A DNA stretch of 64,000 nucleotides from Massilia sp. Root351 (GCF_001425045.1 NZ_LMDJ01000032.1:187126-251125); one strand, 5' to 3'. Numbered from the stretch's first letter, positions 7,960 through 16,745 are shown. Numbers and translations are program-made. The notes: generated by a model from the letters alone, not told the origin.

Positions 7960-9162
7960 TCAGTGCCGCAGCAGTTTTTTTTGCGCGCGGACGCAGTGGG
8001 CAATCGACAGCTCGGGCATCGCCGGCGGCGCGCGCCGGCTTGCCGGGGCCTGGCTCAAGCCGGCCACCATGTGCTCGGAAAACTGCCCATGGTCGAAGAA
8101 GCCGGCGGTCTGGATGCCAAGCCGTCCGGCGAACTCCCTGACCGGCGCGGTGTCGGCCGCCGCCACCGGCACACCGCTCAGCGCCGCTTCCAGCAAAGAC
8201 CACGACAGCACGAACGGCGTGGTCCAGTAGCTGTGCACCTTGCTGATGCTGAGCAGGTCGAGATAGCTCTGGTACGGTACCTTGCCGACAAAATGGACCC
8301 GCCGCAGGTCCAGCCGGCCGCCCACTTCGTCCAGCATGTAATCCTTCCAGGGCCGGCCGCCGGGGGCGTGCCAGCCGTAGCCCGGCGCGGCGCCGCCGAC
8401 GATGACGGCGTGGGCATGGGGGCGGCGGCGCAACGCTTCCGGCAGGGCGCGCATGAAAACGTGAAAGCCGCGCACCGCCTCCAGGCTGCGCGACACATAG
8501 CTCAGCACCTCGTCGCCCGGCCGCAACGTCAGGTGGCCGCCGGCGGCGGCCTCGATGGTCAGGCGGGCGCGCGGATTGAACCTGAGGCGCTGCAGGTCGA
8601 TGCCGTCGTGGATCACGGTGATCTTGTCCTGCGCCCAGGCGGGGTAGGTGCTCTTCTGCCATTGCGTGGGCGAGATGGCGGCGTCGGCAAGCTCCAAGCT
8701 GAGCAGGTTGGTGGTGTTTTTCAGGCGCAGGCGGCAGCGCTGGGCGAAGGTCAGCGGCGGCTCTTCCGGGTCGAAGCCGACGTCGCGGCCTTCCACCGCA
8801 TAGTAGAACTCGCAATAGATCACCAGCCGGGCGCGCGGGAACACGTCCCTGATGAACAGCGCTTCGCCCCAGCCCGGATGGGCCACGATGACGTCCGGCT
8901 CGAAGCCGTCGCGCTTGAGCTGCAAGGCCGCTGCGGCGCACGCTTCGGCGCGCAGCACCATGCCTTCCTGGTCCGCCAGCAGCGGGTGGATCTCCTCTGC
9001 GGGCTCGCGCAGCAGCGTGTAGTGGCGCACGGCGACGCCGGCGGGCGCCGGATTGCGCTCCATGGACAGCGCCGCCACCTGGTTGCCGCTGTCGGCGGCC
9101 AGCGCGGCCGACACATGGATGAACTGGCCGGGAAAATTCTGGTGGATGAACAGCGCTTTCAA
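7960..9162 (-). CDS. GT4-type (group 1) glycosyltransferase
   Basis: 400 residues when started at the TTG (9162-9160) that overlaps the upstream methyltransferase stop as TTGA; the longer open frame upstream runs through another gene and is rejected. The N-terminus MKALFIHQNFPGQF is typical of GT4 proteins annotated as acting on surface polysaccharides. The middle has a GWGEALF segment, and the C-terminal nucleotide-sugar-binding half has HDGID and SLLEAALSGVPV, with a Glu in the expected place. It probably adds a hexose in the cytoplasm. The TTG start and overlap suggest translational coupling. Confidence 0.82.
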   Translation of the reverse strand: MKALFIHQNFPGQFIHVSAALAADSGNQVAALSMERNPAPAGVAVRHYTLLREPAEEIHPLLADQEGMVLRAEACAAAALQLKRDGFEPDVIVAHPGWGEALFIRDVFPRARLVIYCEFYYAVEGRDVGFDPEEPPLTFAQRCRLRLKNTTNLLSLELADAAISPTQWQKSTYPAWAQDKITVIHDGIDLQRLRFNPRARLTIEAAAGGHLTLRPGDEVLSYVSRSLEAVRGFHVFMRALPEALRRRPHAHAVIVGGAAPGYGWHAPGGRPWKDYMLDEVGGRLDLRRVHFVGKVPYQSYLDLLSISKVHSYWTTPFVLSWSLLEAALSGVPVAAADTAPVREFAGRLGIQTAGFFDHGQFSEHMVAGLSQAPASRRAPPAMPELSIAHCVRAQKKLLRH

Positions 9163-9794
9163 CGCACCACCCCGGCCAGCTGGTTGAACAGTTCGCCGGG
9201 CGTGCGCGGCATGGTGGCCACGGCCCACAAGTCCCAGTGCGTGCCCTCGTGCACGCGCACTTCGTCGAAGCCGGCCTCGGCCAGCGCACCGCCCAGCGTA
9301 TCGCTGGTGAAACCGGTGCGGTGCGCCATGTACTGGTTGCCTTTGCGGATAGACGCCTGGTGGCCGAACAGGATGTCGAGCGCACTGATCGGTCCGGCGG
9401 CCGCATGGTACAGCGGCTGCTGCAAGTCGCCCTCGACGATGTGGCGCGCCACGGCGCGCAGGTCGGGCACGCTGATCAGCGCGAAGCCGTCCGCCTTGAG
9501 CACGCGGCGGAACGCTTCCAGGGCGGCCGGCACCTCGAACGATGGCAGGTGCTCCAGGCTGTGCGAGCACCAGATCGCGTCGACGCCGGCGGATGGAATG
9601 GCGGACAGGTCGGCGATGCTGCCGACGATGTCGGGCTGCACGCCGGGATCGATGTCGAGCCGGATTTCGCGCCACTGGCGCTCGCGGAAGTAGGCCGGCA
9701 GGCGTTCGGGCCGGGCGTGGCCGCAGCCGACATGCAGCAGCAGCGGCTGGGCCGGCGCCTGGGGGGATGCGAAGGTGGCTGGGTTGGCGCTCAT
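9159..9794 (-). CDS. SAM-dependent methyltransferase (Methyltransf_11 type)
   Basis: 211 residues. Motif I is LLLHVGCGHA; an acidic strand end (LDIDPG) and a CSHSLEHLPSF motif follow, then the post-core segment KADGFALISVPDL. These mark a small-molecule or sugar methyltransferase of the type common in O-antigen loci. ATG and the upstream gene's TGA overlap as ATGA; its own TGA overlaps the TTG of the GT4 gene. The chain of overlaps shows one operon. Confidence 0.83.
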   Translation of the reverse strand: MSANPATFASPQAPAQPLLLHVGCGHARPERLPAYFRERQWREIRLDIDPGVQPDIVGSIADLSAIPSAGVDAIWCSHSLEHLPSFEVPAALEAFRRVLKADGFALISVPDLRAVARHIVEGDLQQPLYHAAAGPISALDILFGHQASIRKGNQYMAHRTGFTSDTLGGALAEAGFDEVRVHEGTHWDLWAVATMPRTPGELFNQLAGVVR

Positions 9795-12244
9795 GGGGTC
9801 CGTTGGTGGGGCAGCGCGGCGCTGCCGTGGTTGTCATCGTTGCGCAGGCCGGCCAGGCGCGGAGTACGGTCGCGCGGCGGCAGCGCCAGGCCGCCGTAGG
9901 CGTGGCTGTGCGGGTCCAGGTTCAGGCTGGGGTGGTAGGCCGGGTCGTGCTGCAGGGCCTGGCCCCAGCGCGCGCGCAGCTGGTCGATTTCGCGCAGCGC
10001 GCGGGCGCGCTTTTGCGGCGTGTCCTCGTGGCCCCGGCTGGCGGACTCGGCGTGCAGCAGGCGCGCATGCGGGGTCCAGACGATGGCCTTGCCGGCCTGG
10101 CGCAGCTTCAGGCACAGGTCGACGTCGTTGAAGGCGACCGGGAAGGCCGCACCGTCCATGCCGCCCACGGCCAGGTAGTCGCGCTTGCGCAGCAGCAGGC
10201 AGGCGGCGGTGACGGCGCTCACTTGCTGCTGCAGCTGGTTGCGGCCATGGTCGCCCCAGTCGGCGTCGGCCAGCCGGTTGCCGAAGTGCCCTGCCACATT
10301 GCCCACGCCGAGCAGCACGCCGCCGTGCTGCACCATGCCGTTCGGCCACAGCAGCTTGGCGCCCACCGCGCCCACGCCCGGGCGCAGCAGCTGGCCCACC
10401 ATCTCGTCGAGCCAGCCGCCGTGCAGCGCTTCGATGTCGTTGTTGACCAGGCCGATGATCTCGCCGCTGGCGGCGTGCACGGCGGCGTTGTTCAGCGTGG
10501 CGAAGTTGAACGGGCCGGGGCAGGGCAGGATGATGACGCCCTGTTGGGCGAGCTTGCGGAAATAGCTCCTGCTGCGGGGCAGCGCGGAGTCGTTGTCGAT
10601 GACGACAAGCTCCAGGCCGGGCCAGTCGGTATGGCGCCGGATGGAGCCGATGCAGCGTTCCAGCAGTTCCACCCGGTCGCGCGTGGGGATGATCAGGCTG
10701 ACCTTGGCCTGGCGTTCGCGTTTGCCCAGCGGGCGCAGCACACGGCGCGGCAGGAAGCCCGCGCCGGCTGGTGCGCCGGGCAGCGCTTGCAAGGTGGATT
10801 TCGGTTCCACGGACCGCAGCGCGGCGGCGGCGGCATCGAGCCGCTGCTGCAGTTCCTGCACGTCCGGCGGTGCGCCGCAGTGCAGCAGCACGCGCGGCAC
10901 GTGGGCGATGGCGCGCGCGGCCGTGCGCCAGTGCGCCGCCAGCAGCGACCAGGCCAGGCTGGCCGCTGATTCCAGCGCCGCTTCCGGCAGGGCGCGCACG
11001 GCATCGGCGCGGGCCAGCAGCAGGTCCAGCGGGTAGTCGCTGGCCAGCGCGTAGTCGGGGTTCCAGGCCGGTTTGAACCAGGGCTGGCCGGCGCGCTCGC
11101 TGTCGCTGTAAGCCAGCTGCACGTCCGGCGCGGCAAACGCTTCCAGCATGCAGCCGACCGCGTGCGGCGGCAGCTCGTCCCCGGCGCGCACGCAGGCCAG
11201 CAGCTGGCAGCCGGCGCCGAGCGCAGCCTGCACTTGTGCGGCGAAGGGCTGCGTGGCTTGCTGCTTGCCGGCGGCGGACGGGAAGGCGCGCACGCCGGCG
11301 CGGCACTGGCGCGCGATACTGGCCAGCGTGCGCTGCAGCGCGGCCGCATCGCCGGGCGCCACGATCAGGCCGACCTGCGCCGCAGGCGCAGCGGCGGTGG
11401 CGGCGGCCGCTTCGAACATGGTGCGCCATTGCGGGTAGTGGCCCAGGCCGAGGCTGCGTGGCAGGTTGCGTTCATAGCCGTCCAGCAGGCTGGCCAGCAC
11501 GCCGCCGCGCGGCGCGCCGCCGTCCGCGGCCAGCAGCGCGCGGGCGCCGTCCGCGTAGCAGCAGACCGTGAGCGGGCTGCCATTGAGCGCCTCGCCGTTG
11601 CCGCCGGTCACGCGCACGCTGTGGCTGCGGCCGTCGCCCAGGGCCGGGGGCAGGTCCAGCGTGAAGCCGCAGTCGCCCACGCCGGCGCTGCGGGTGGCTG
11701 GATGCTGCTGGTCGGCGACGGTTTCCGCCAGCAGTTGCTGGCCCAGGTAGGCGCGCACGGTGACCTTGCGGCGCTCGTCGCGGCTGTCGGCGGCCCAGCC
11801 GTGCAGGCGCAGCGCGCCGTCGCTGAACACGGCGCTGCGGATAGCCAGCGGCGGCCTGGCCGCATCGGTGCTTGCCAGTTCGGCGTGGCCGGGCAGCACG
11901 CAGCCGGTGTTGGCCACGCGCGCGGTGAGCACGCCCTGCGCGTCGGCGGCGAGGTGGCCCAGGTCGGCAACAAAGCCGTGGCAGGCGCCGTGTGCGCCGT
12001 GCGCGGCGAACCGGCCCAGCAGGTCGCTGCGCGCCACGTCGGCGATCACGGAACCGAGCGGCTCGCCGTCACGCAGGATTTCGAGTACCACGCACTGCTG
12101 CGGCAGTTCGCTGTCGACGGCCCAGCCGTAAGCCAGGCCACGGTGCAGGCCTTCGAACGCGCCGTGCCAGCGTTGCGCGGTGCGGCGCGCGGGCGCGCCG
12201 TTGCTGGCGCCTGGCTTGCGGCCGGTAGGCGGGGCATTGTTCAT
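9791..12244 (-). CDS. Large GT2 glycosyltransferase with two GWA modules and two GT-A-like regions
   Basis: 817 residues from the ATG that overlaps the upstream stop (ATGA). Order: GWA module 1 (about 25-120), GWA module 2 (about 138-225), a divergent GT-A-like region (about 285-470; YSDSERAGQPWFKPAWNPDY resembles the second half of a GT2 domain without a clear N-terminal half), then a full GT2 domain (514-760) with VSLIIPTRDR, VIDNDSA, NNDIEA and HAESASRGHE. It probably builds a repeating or multi-sugar glycan in the cytoplasm. The gene before the ATG stays open in frame, but that region belongs to the neighbouring gene. Confidence 0.82.
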   Translation of the reverse strand: MNNAPPTGRKPGASNGAPARRTAQRWHGAFEGLHRGLAYGWAVDSELPQQCVVLEILRDGEPLGSVIADVARSDLLGRFAAHGAHGACHGFVADLGHLAADAQGVLTARVANTGCVLPGHAELASTDAARPPLAIRSAVFSDGALRLHGWAADSRDERRKVTVRAYLGQQLLAETVADQQHPATRSAGVGDCGFTLDLPPALGDGRSHSVRVTGGNGEALNGSPLTVCCYADGARALLAADGGAPRGGVLASLLDGYERNLPRSLGLGHYPQWRTMFEAAAATAAAPAAQVGLIVAPGDAAALQRTLASIARQCRAGVRAFPSAAGKQQATQPFAAQVQAALGAGCQLLACVRAGDELPPHAVGCMLEAFAAPDVQLAYSDSERAGQPWFKPAWNPDYALASDYPLDLLLARADAVRALPEAALESAASLAWSLLAAHWRTAARAIAHVPRVLLHCGAPPDVQELQQRLDAAAAALRSVEPKSTLQALPGAPAGAGFLPRRVLRPLGKRERQAKVSLIIPTRDRVELLERCIGSIRRHTDWPGLELVVIDNDSALPRSRSYFRKLAQQGVIILPCPGPFNFATLNNAAVHAASGEIIGLVNNDIEALHGGWLDEMVGQLLRPGVGAVGAKLLWPNGMVQHGGVLLGVGNVAGHFGNRLADADWGDHGRNQLQQQVSAVTAACLLLRKRDYLAVGGMDGAAFPVAFNDVDLCLKLRQAGKAIVWTPHARLLHAESASRGHEDTPQKRARALREIDQLRARWGQALQHDPAYHPSLNLDPHSHAYGGLALPPRDRTPRLAGLRNDDNHGSAALPHQRTP

Positions 12245-14364
12245 GCGGCGGCGGTCTCGGTTGATTGCGGCTGGTCCGCGCCGCGCGGCGCGGCCGGCGC
12301 CGCGTAGTGCGCCAGCCAGCGGTCCAGCCAGGTTTGCGGGGTGAAGTCCTGGTCCAGGTCGACGCGCGCCACGCCCACCGGCGTGGTCAGTTCCGGCGAC
12401 GCCAGCACGAGCGGGCAGCCGGCCATGCCGAGCAGCGCGGCGTCGCCCAGCAGGGCGTGGTTGCTGCCGGCGCCGGACGGCAGCGCATCCACCACGCCGG
12501 TGCGCCACAGCGCTTCGCTGGCGTAGCCGATCACCAGCAGGCGCAGCGACAGCTGCGGGCGGCTGGCGATCAGCCGCGCCAGTTCCAGCAGCCGGCCGTT
12601 GCCGCGGTGGTGCGCGCGGTGCTGCCAGACGCCGATGCGCAGGCAGGAGGCGGGCAGCGGCGCGGGTACGGGGCGGGCCGGTTCGTCGGCGCCGTGCAGC
12701 GCGTGCATGGCGGCCGCCAGCCACGGGCAGCGCTGTGCCGCCAGCGCGGCACGCAGCGCCGCGCGCGCCGCCTGCAAGGGATCGTCGGCCAGGAAACGGT
12801 CGTACTCGTCGTGGTAGCGCGGGTGGCGCGCGCTGAGCACGGCGCGGTTTTGGCGCACGCGCAGCGTCTTTTCAAAGCGGAACGAGACCGTGCCCGCGTG
12901 GGCGATGAACACGCCGCTGGCCAGCAGGTGGCGGTAGCCGGCGGCGCGCGCGCGCAGGCACCAGTCGACCTCTTCGCCGTAGCCGCGCACCAGGTGCACG
13001 CCGTCCAGCAAACCGATCTCGTCGAGCACACTGCGCCGGACCAGCATGGCGAAGCCGCAGCAGGTGGGCAGTTCGATGTCGCCGGTGCCGCCGCCGGCGC
13101 GCAGCGCCGCCGCCGTGCGGTCGATGCGGGCCAGCTGCTGCGCGTCGGGACCGCGCGCGGCGTTGGCGATGGCGGGGAAGCTGCTGATTTCGCCGTTGTT
13201 GGACCAGGGCGTGACCGAGGCCAGGTCCGGGGCGCTGTACAGGGCGGCGCGCAGGCGGTCCAGCCAGTCGCCGTGGACCAGGGTGTCCGCGTTGAGCAGC
13301 ATGATGTCGCGCCCGGGATGCCGGCGCATGGCGCGGTTGCAGGTTTCGATGAAGCCCAGGTTGTGGCGGTTGCGCAGCAGCGTGATGCGGCCGGCGGCCG
13401 CCTGGCCGTCCAGCCAGGCCGACAGCGCCGGCTCCGGGCTGGCGTCGTCGACCACCAGCACGGCGGCCGGCGTGGCGTTCTGCGCCAGGCTGGCCAGCAC
13501 GCTGTCGATGCAGGCCCGGGTGCGCGCGGCGTCGGAATAGACGGGGATGACGATATCGACCATGCGCGGCGCCGGCGCTGCGGACCGTGCCTCGATCCTG
13601 GCCCCGGCCTCCGCGCGCTCGCTGGCCCGCGCCGCTGAGAGCCCGGCCCGGCCGGCTTGCGGTCCGGGCGGCGGGCCGAACGGCGAGCCGAACGGCGAGC
13701 CGAACGGCGGGCCGAACACCAGCGGCGCGCCTTGCAGCGGTCCGCTTTCGCCGGCGGCGGTGTCAAAGCTCAGCGACCACACGCCGTCCGGCTGCGGGCA
13801 GGGCAGGCGGAAGCGGCGGCCGTCGGCCGGGATCTGAAACTGGTACTGGGTGTGCTCGTCGGACAGCAGCAGGCGCGCCTGCGCGGGCGTGCCGGCGGCG
13901 GGCAGCAGCACGCCTTCGATGGCGGCGCCGTTTTTCCAGCAGGCGCCCAGCGCGCCAAGGCCGGCCTGGCGCAGCAGCGCGGCCAGGGCGGCGTGGCTGC
14001 CGTCGCGGCAACGGGCGGGCAGGAAGGCCGGACCCAGCGCGCGCACGCTGTCGGCGGCGCCGCCCCGCAGCCAGCTGCCCAGCATGGCGTCCTGCAGCAT
14101 GGGCAGCTCGGGCGCGGTGGTCCACGCCAGGTAACAAGCACGGGCGGCCAGTTCGGGACGGCACATGTCCACAATGCGGCTGCGCAGCAAGGCCGGAATG
14201 TGCTGCGCCGGATAGCGGCGGCACAATGACTCGGCTGCGATCAGCGCGTCGGCGTAATGGCCGGCTTGAAATGCCTCGGCTGCGCGCGCCAGCAGGGCGT
14301 CGGCGCGCGTGCGGGGGCAGCAAGCAAGGAAAAAGGGGGGAGGCCCCCCTTTCGGGTGCGTCAT
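12241..14364 (-). CDS. GT2 glycosyltransferase with helical N-terminal region
   Basis: 707 residues. Residues 20-100 are helical (TPR-like), followed by a mixed region and a Pro/Gly/Phe repeat (217-233). The GT2 catalytic domain (269-530) has VDIVIPVYSD, VVDDASP, LLNADT, SNNGEISSFP and RGYGEEVDWCLRARAAG. A C-terminal domain (about 590-690) resembles part of a GT4 fold. It is the first large transferase of the operon. The ATG lies only 10 bases upstream of a strong terminator-like hairpin, so codons 4-12 are inside it, and no good ribosome-binding site is seen. No other start precedes the helical region, so the start is retained with caution. Confidence 0.8.
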   Translation of the reverse strand: MTHPKGGPPPFFLACCPRTRADALLARAAEAFQAGHYADALIAAESLCRRYPAQHIPALLRSRIVDMCRPELAARACYLAWTTAPELPMLQDAMLGSWLRGGAADSVRALGPAFLPARCRDGSHAALAALLRQAGLGALGACWKNGAAIEGVLLPAAGTPAQARLLLSDEHTQYQFQIPADGRRFRLPCPQPDGVWSLSFDTAAGESGPLQGAPLVFGPPFGSPFGSPFGPPPGPQAGRAGLSAARASERAEAGARIEARSAAPAPRMVDIVIPVYSDAARTRACIDSVLASLAQNATPAAVLVVDDASPEPALSAWLDGQAAAGRITLLRNRHNLGFIETCNRAMRRHPGRDIMLLNADTLVHGDWLDRLRAALYSAPDLASVTPWSNNGEISSFPAIANAARGPDAQQLARIDRTAAALRAGGGTGDIELPTCCGFAMLVRRSVLDEIGLLDGVHLVRGYGEEVDWCLRARAAGYRHLLASGVFIAHAGTVSFRFEKTLRVRQNRAVLSARHPRYHDEYDRFLADDPLQAARAALRAALAAQRCPWLAAAMHALHGADEPARPVPAPLPASCLRIGVWQHRAHHRGNGRLLELARLIASRPQLSLRLLVIGYASEALWRTGVVDALPSGAGSNHALLGDAALLGMAGCPLVLASPELTTPVGVARVDLDQDFTPQTWLDRWLAHYAAPAAPRGADQPQSTETAAA
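13673..13717. repeat. 12-bp in-frame tandem repeat (about 3.75 units)
   Basis: The unit is gRgccgaacggc (R = G or A) repeated at 13673, 13685, 13697 and 13709. On the minus strand it encodes the tetrapeptide series FGPP-FGSP-FGSP-FGPP in the linker before the GT2 domain of the 707-residue protein. Being a multiple of three, unit changes would alter only the linker length. Confidence 0.85.
14330..14352 (-). terminator. Intrinsic terminator overlapping the first codons of the next gene
   Basis: A 9-bp stem (AAAGGGGGG/CCCCCCTTT; 14332-14340 with 14344-14352) has a 3-nt loop and a run of five T on the minus strand. It lies 73 bases after the stop of the DUF4214 gene (14425) and begins within codon 5 of the 707-residue gene. 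It looks like the DUF4214 gene's terminator, or an attenuator controlling entry into the glycan operon. Confidence 0.7.
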
Positions 14365-14424
14365 GTACAGTCGCTGCCTAAAGAAGTCCGGCCGGGATGG
14401 TTCCCGCCGAAAAATGACACCGGC

Positions 14425-15573
14425 CTAGATGATGCCGGACACGATAGTGACGTTGCCGATCACCTGCGCTTCGGTGTGGATGATGCCGGCAACGTTGTTG
14501 ATCGCGACTTGCGTGAAGTCCGCCACCACGTCGCCCCTGGTCGTGCCATGCGCCAGGGCGTCGGTCCAGAACGCCACGCCTTCAGCCTTGCCGGCGCGGC
14601 CGAACAGGTTCTGGTACAGGCTCTGCACGAATTGCTGGTCGGTCTGGTTGGCGTGCGTGGCTGCGAACTCGGGCGAATTGACGAAGTCGTGCGCCACCCG
14701 CCTGATCGTCGAGGTGCCGGCCTTGATGGCGTCGAGCCAGAAATCGAAGCCGGAAGCGTCGGCGTCGCGCCCGAACACGGCCTGGTACATCAGGCCGGCC
14801 TGGCCTTCCACCAGGTTCTTGGCAAACACCAGCGATTCACTGTTGTCCAGCTGGACGAACTGGATGCCGGAGATGTTGGTGGTCTTGCCGGTGGTGGCGT
14901 TGGTCAGCACCGCGTGGCCCTTGGTCGCGCCGCTGCCGTCGGTGCCCTGGATCGTGTAGTTGCTGGAGTTGCCGGCCAGCTTTACCACGGCGTAGTCGCC
15001 GTTGCCGCCGATGATGGTGCTGTTGCCGAGCGTGGCCTGGACCGTGTCGACGCCGTGGCCGGTGATGACGGTGCTGTCGCCGCTGCCCAGCACGGTCAGC
15101 GTGTTCTTCTTGTCGACCACGGTAATCTTGTCATTGCCGGCCGAACCCACCACCACCCGGGCCGCCTGCGGATCGACGTTGGCCAGCGCGGTGAGCAGCG
15201 CCTCGGGGACATTCGGAGGCGGACCGCCCATGAACGTGACGGCCGGCGGCTGGCCGCCGCTGACCACGGTGTCGTTCGGATTGCCGACCACCAGGTTGGC
15301 GCTGCCGGTGCCGCCCAGGATGATGGTGCTGGCCTCGCCGGTGATGCTCAGGTTGGTGCCGGTGCCGGTGACGTTCACGAAGCCCAGTTCGGTGCCCGCG
15401 GAGAAGGTGACCGTGCCGTTGGCGGCGATGGTGGGAGCGTTGTCGATCTTGATCGCCGGGTCGCCCGCGCTGCTGGTCAGCGCCAGGATGCGCGCGATGG
15501 TGTCGTCGGTGAACACCGCCGTGCTGGTGCCTTGCAATGCGCTGGTGACGGTACTGGTATCTGAGTCGTACAT
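14425..15573 (-). CDS. DUF4214 protein with RTX-like beta-rich region, probably secreted
   Basis: 382 residues. Residues 1-230 are Gly/Asn/Thr/Val-rich short strands (IILGGTGSANLVVGNPNDTVVSGG) like the beta-roll or passenger regions of type I-secreted proteins, but without clear GGxGxD repeats. Residues 245-350 hold two DUF4214 units (LMYQAVFGRDADASGFDFWLDAI and LYQNLFGRAGKAEGVAFWTDAL). No N-terminal signal peptide is seen, consistent with type I secretion. AAGGAG lies 8 bases before the ATG. DUF4214 proteins are common in surface or S-layer-like roles. Its place at the head of the glycan genes suggests it could be a surface acceptor protein; that is inference. Confidence 0.75.
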   Translation of the reverse strand: MYDSDTSTVTSALQGTSTAVFTDDTIARILALTSSAGDPAIKIDNAPTIAANGTVTFSAGTELGFVNVTGTGTNLSITGEASTIILGGTGSANLVVGNPNDTVVSGGQPPAVTFMGGPPPNVPEALLTALANVDPQAARVVVGSAGNDKITVVDKKNTLTVLGSGDSTVITGHGVDTVQATLGNSTIIGGNGDYAVVKLAGNSSNYTIQGTDGSGATKGHAVLTNATTGKTTNISGIQFVQLDNSESLVFAKNLVEGQAGLMYQAVFGRDADASGFDFWLDAIKAGTSTIRRVAHDFVNSPEFAATHANQTDQQFVQSLYQNLFGRAGKAEGVAFWTDALAHGTTRGDVVADFTQVAINNVAGIIHTEAQVIGNVTIVSGII

Positions 15574-15629
15574 CTTTCATTCTCCTTGAAGTTGCGAGCA
15601 CGAAGTACGGAAACCGCAAATTGCCTGGG

Positions 15630-16511
15630 CTACTTGCCGGCTTGCTTGCCCGAGCCGGTAGCGCCGGCTTTGAAAACCTTGGTGCGGGCCGACTTCGCCC
15701 ATGGATTCGGTGCCTGCGCCTCGGCCTGCGTTGCGGGCAGGGCCGCCAGCTTGATGGCCGTCAGGTGCTCCATGCCGCTCGGTCCGCTCAACGGCAGGCC
15801 CGACACCACCGGCACCATGAAACCGCCGGAGAAATGCGCCACGCCGTGCAGCGCGAAGCGGTGCGCCTGCTCGCCCACCAGCGTGAAGGTGACCTCGGTG
15901 ATGCGGCGCGCGTTGCCGCGCGTGCCGCAGAACTGGCCGGTGGTGACGGTGGGCAGCGCACCGCTGCCTTCCAGCGATACGCTGTAGGCCAGGTCGACAC
16001 CCTGCGGACGGTCGGGCCACATCAACTGGAAGCCCTCGAGGCGCAGGTTGGCGTCCGGCTTGCCCAGGTATTGGCCTTCGGCGGCAACCGCGTCGCCGTT
16101 GCGTTCCATATGGCCGATCAGCGACAGGCCCTGCGGACTGATTTCGATGGGACGGCCGGGCTGCGGCGCGGCGGGCGCGGCGGCGGCGGCCGGCGCAAGC
16201 GCCGCCTCGGCGCCCGCCTGGTCCAGGCTCACGCGGTCTATCCGCAGCGCCGGCTTGGCGTCGCCCGCATGGGCCAGGAAAGCGCTCACCAGCAGCTCGA
16301 CCGGCGCGTCCAGCACGTGCATGACGATGCAGTCGCTGCCGTCGCGCAGCACGGCGCCCTGGGTGCCGGGCGTCCACAGGGCTTCGATCCGTCCGCTGTG
16401 CGAGGCGTCGGCGGGCGCGCGCGAAATGCTCAGCGGCGGCAGCTTGCCCTTGGGATGGCGCAGGATGTAAATGCCTGGTTTGAGCGTGACGACGGAATTG
16501 GAAATTTCCAT
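15630..16511 (-). CDS. Hypothetical protein of unknown function between flhB and the glycan operon
   Basis: 293 residues when started at the ATG 16511 (MEISNSVVTLKPGIY); a start at 16586 would fall upstream of the transcription start predicted from the promoter at 16577-16606. The first 115 residues look like a beta-rich domain; an Ala/Pro linker lies near 130-140; the second half (about 145-260) has beta-type motifs (GLSLIGHMERNGD, ALHGVAHFSGGFMVPV). No signal peptide, membrane segment or known catalytic motif is seen. It reads toward the DUF4214 gene 57 bases downstream, so co-transcription is likely. Confidence 0.65.
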   Translation of the reverse strand: MEISNSVVTLKPGIYILRHPKGKLPPLSISRAPADASHSGRIEALWTPGTQGAVLRDGSDCIVMHVLDAPVELLVSAFLAHAGDAKPALRIDRVSLDQAGAEAALAPAAAAAPAAPQPGRPIEISPQGLSLIGHMERNGDAVAAEGQYLGKPDANLRLEGFQLMWPDRPQGVDLAYSVSLEGSGALPTVTTGQFCGTRGNARRITEVTFTLVGEQAHRFALHGVAHFSGGFMVPVVSGLPLSGPSGMEHLTAIKLAALPATQAEAQAPNPWAKSARTKVFKAGATGSGKQAGK

Positions 16512-16576
16512 GGCAGACGTATTTTCTGCCCTATTTCCAGGGCGGGATGGAGCGATAAGGGCGCTCGGGTGTTTGC

Positions 16577-16606
16577 AATATAGCATGCGAATATTGGCGT
16601 TTTCAA
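16577..16606 (-). promoter_or_regulatory. Candidate sigma-70 promoter for the 15630-16511 gene and the genes below it
   Basis: On the minus strand a -35 TTGAAA (16606-16601) and a -10 TATATT (16582-16577) are separated by 18 bases. The predicted start near 16570 leaves a leader of about 60 bases before the ATG at 16511. It could drive the hypothetical gene, the DUF4214 gene and, past the terminator at 14330-14352, the glycan operon. Confidence 0.5.
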
Positions 16607-16745
16607 CAACGGCAATCGAATCTTTCTCATTGCAAAAAGCAAGTTGTGGCGCGGAAGTAGCAGGCCAATTCCCTGCTGTTCTACCGATGGAAACAAAGTT
16701 GCCGCTGGCATACTGCGTACAGTTGAATGAAGCGCAGGGGCGGCC

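Noticed and set aside
13673..13717. Repeats considered as a CRISPR fragment
   Set aside because: 12-base units without spacers and in frame with a gene; no cas genes.
9542..14381. Long plus-strand open frames opposite the GT2 genes
   Set aside because: Arg/Ala/Gly-rich shadows of genes with clear catalytic motifs on the minus strand.
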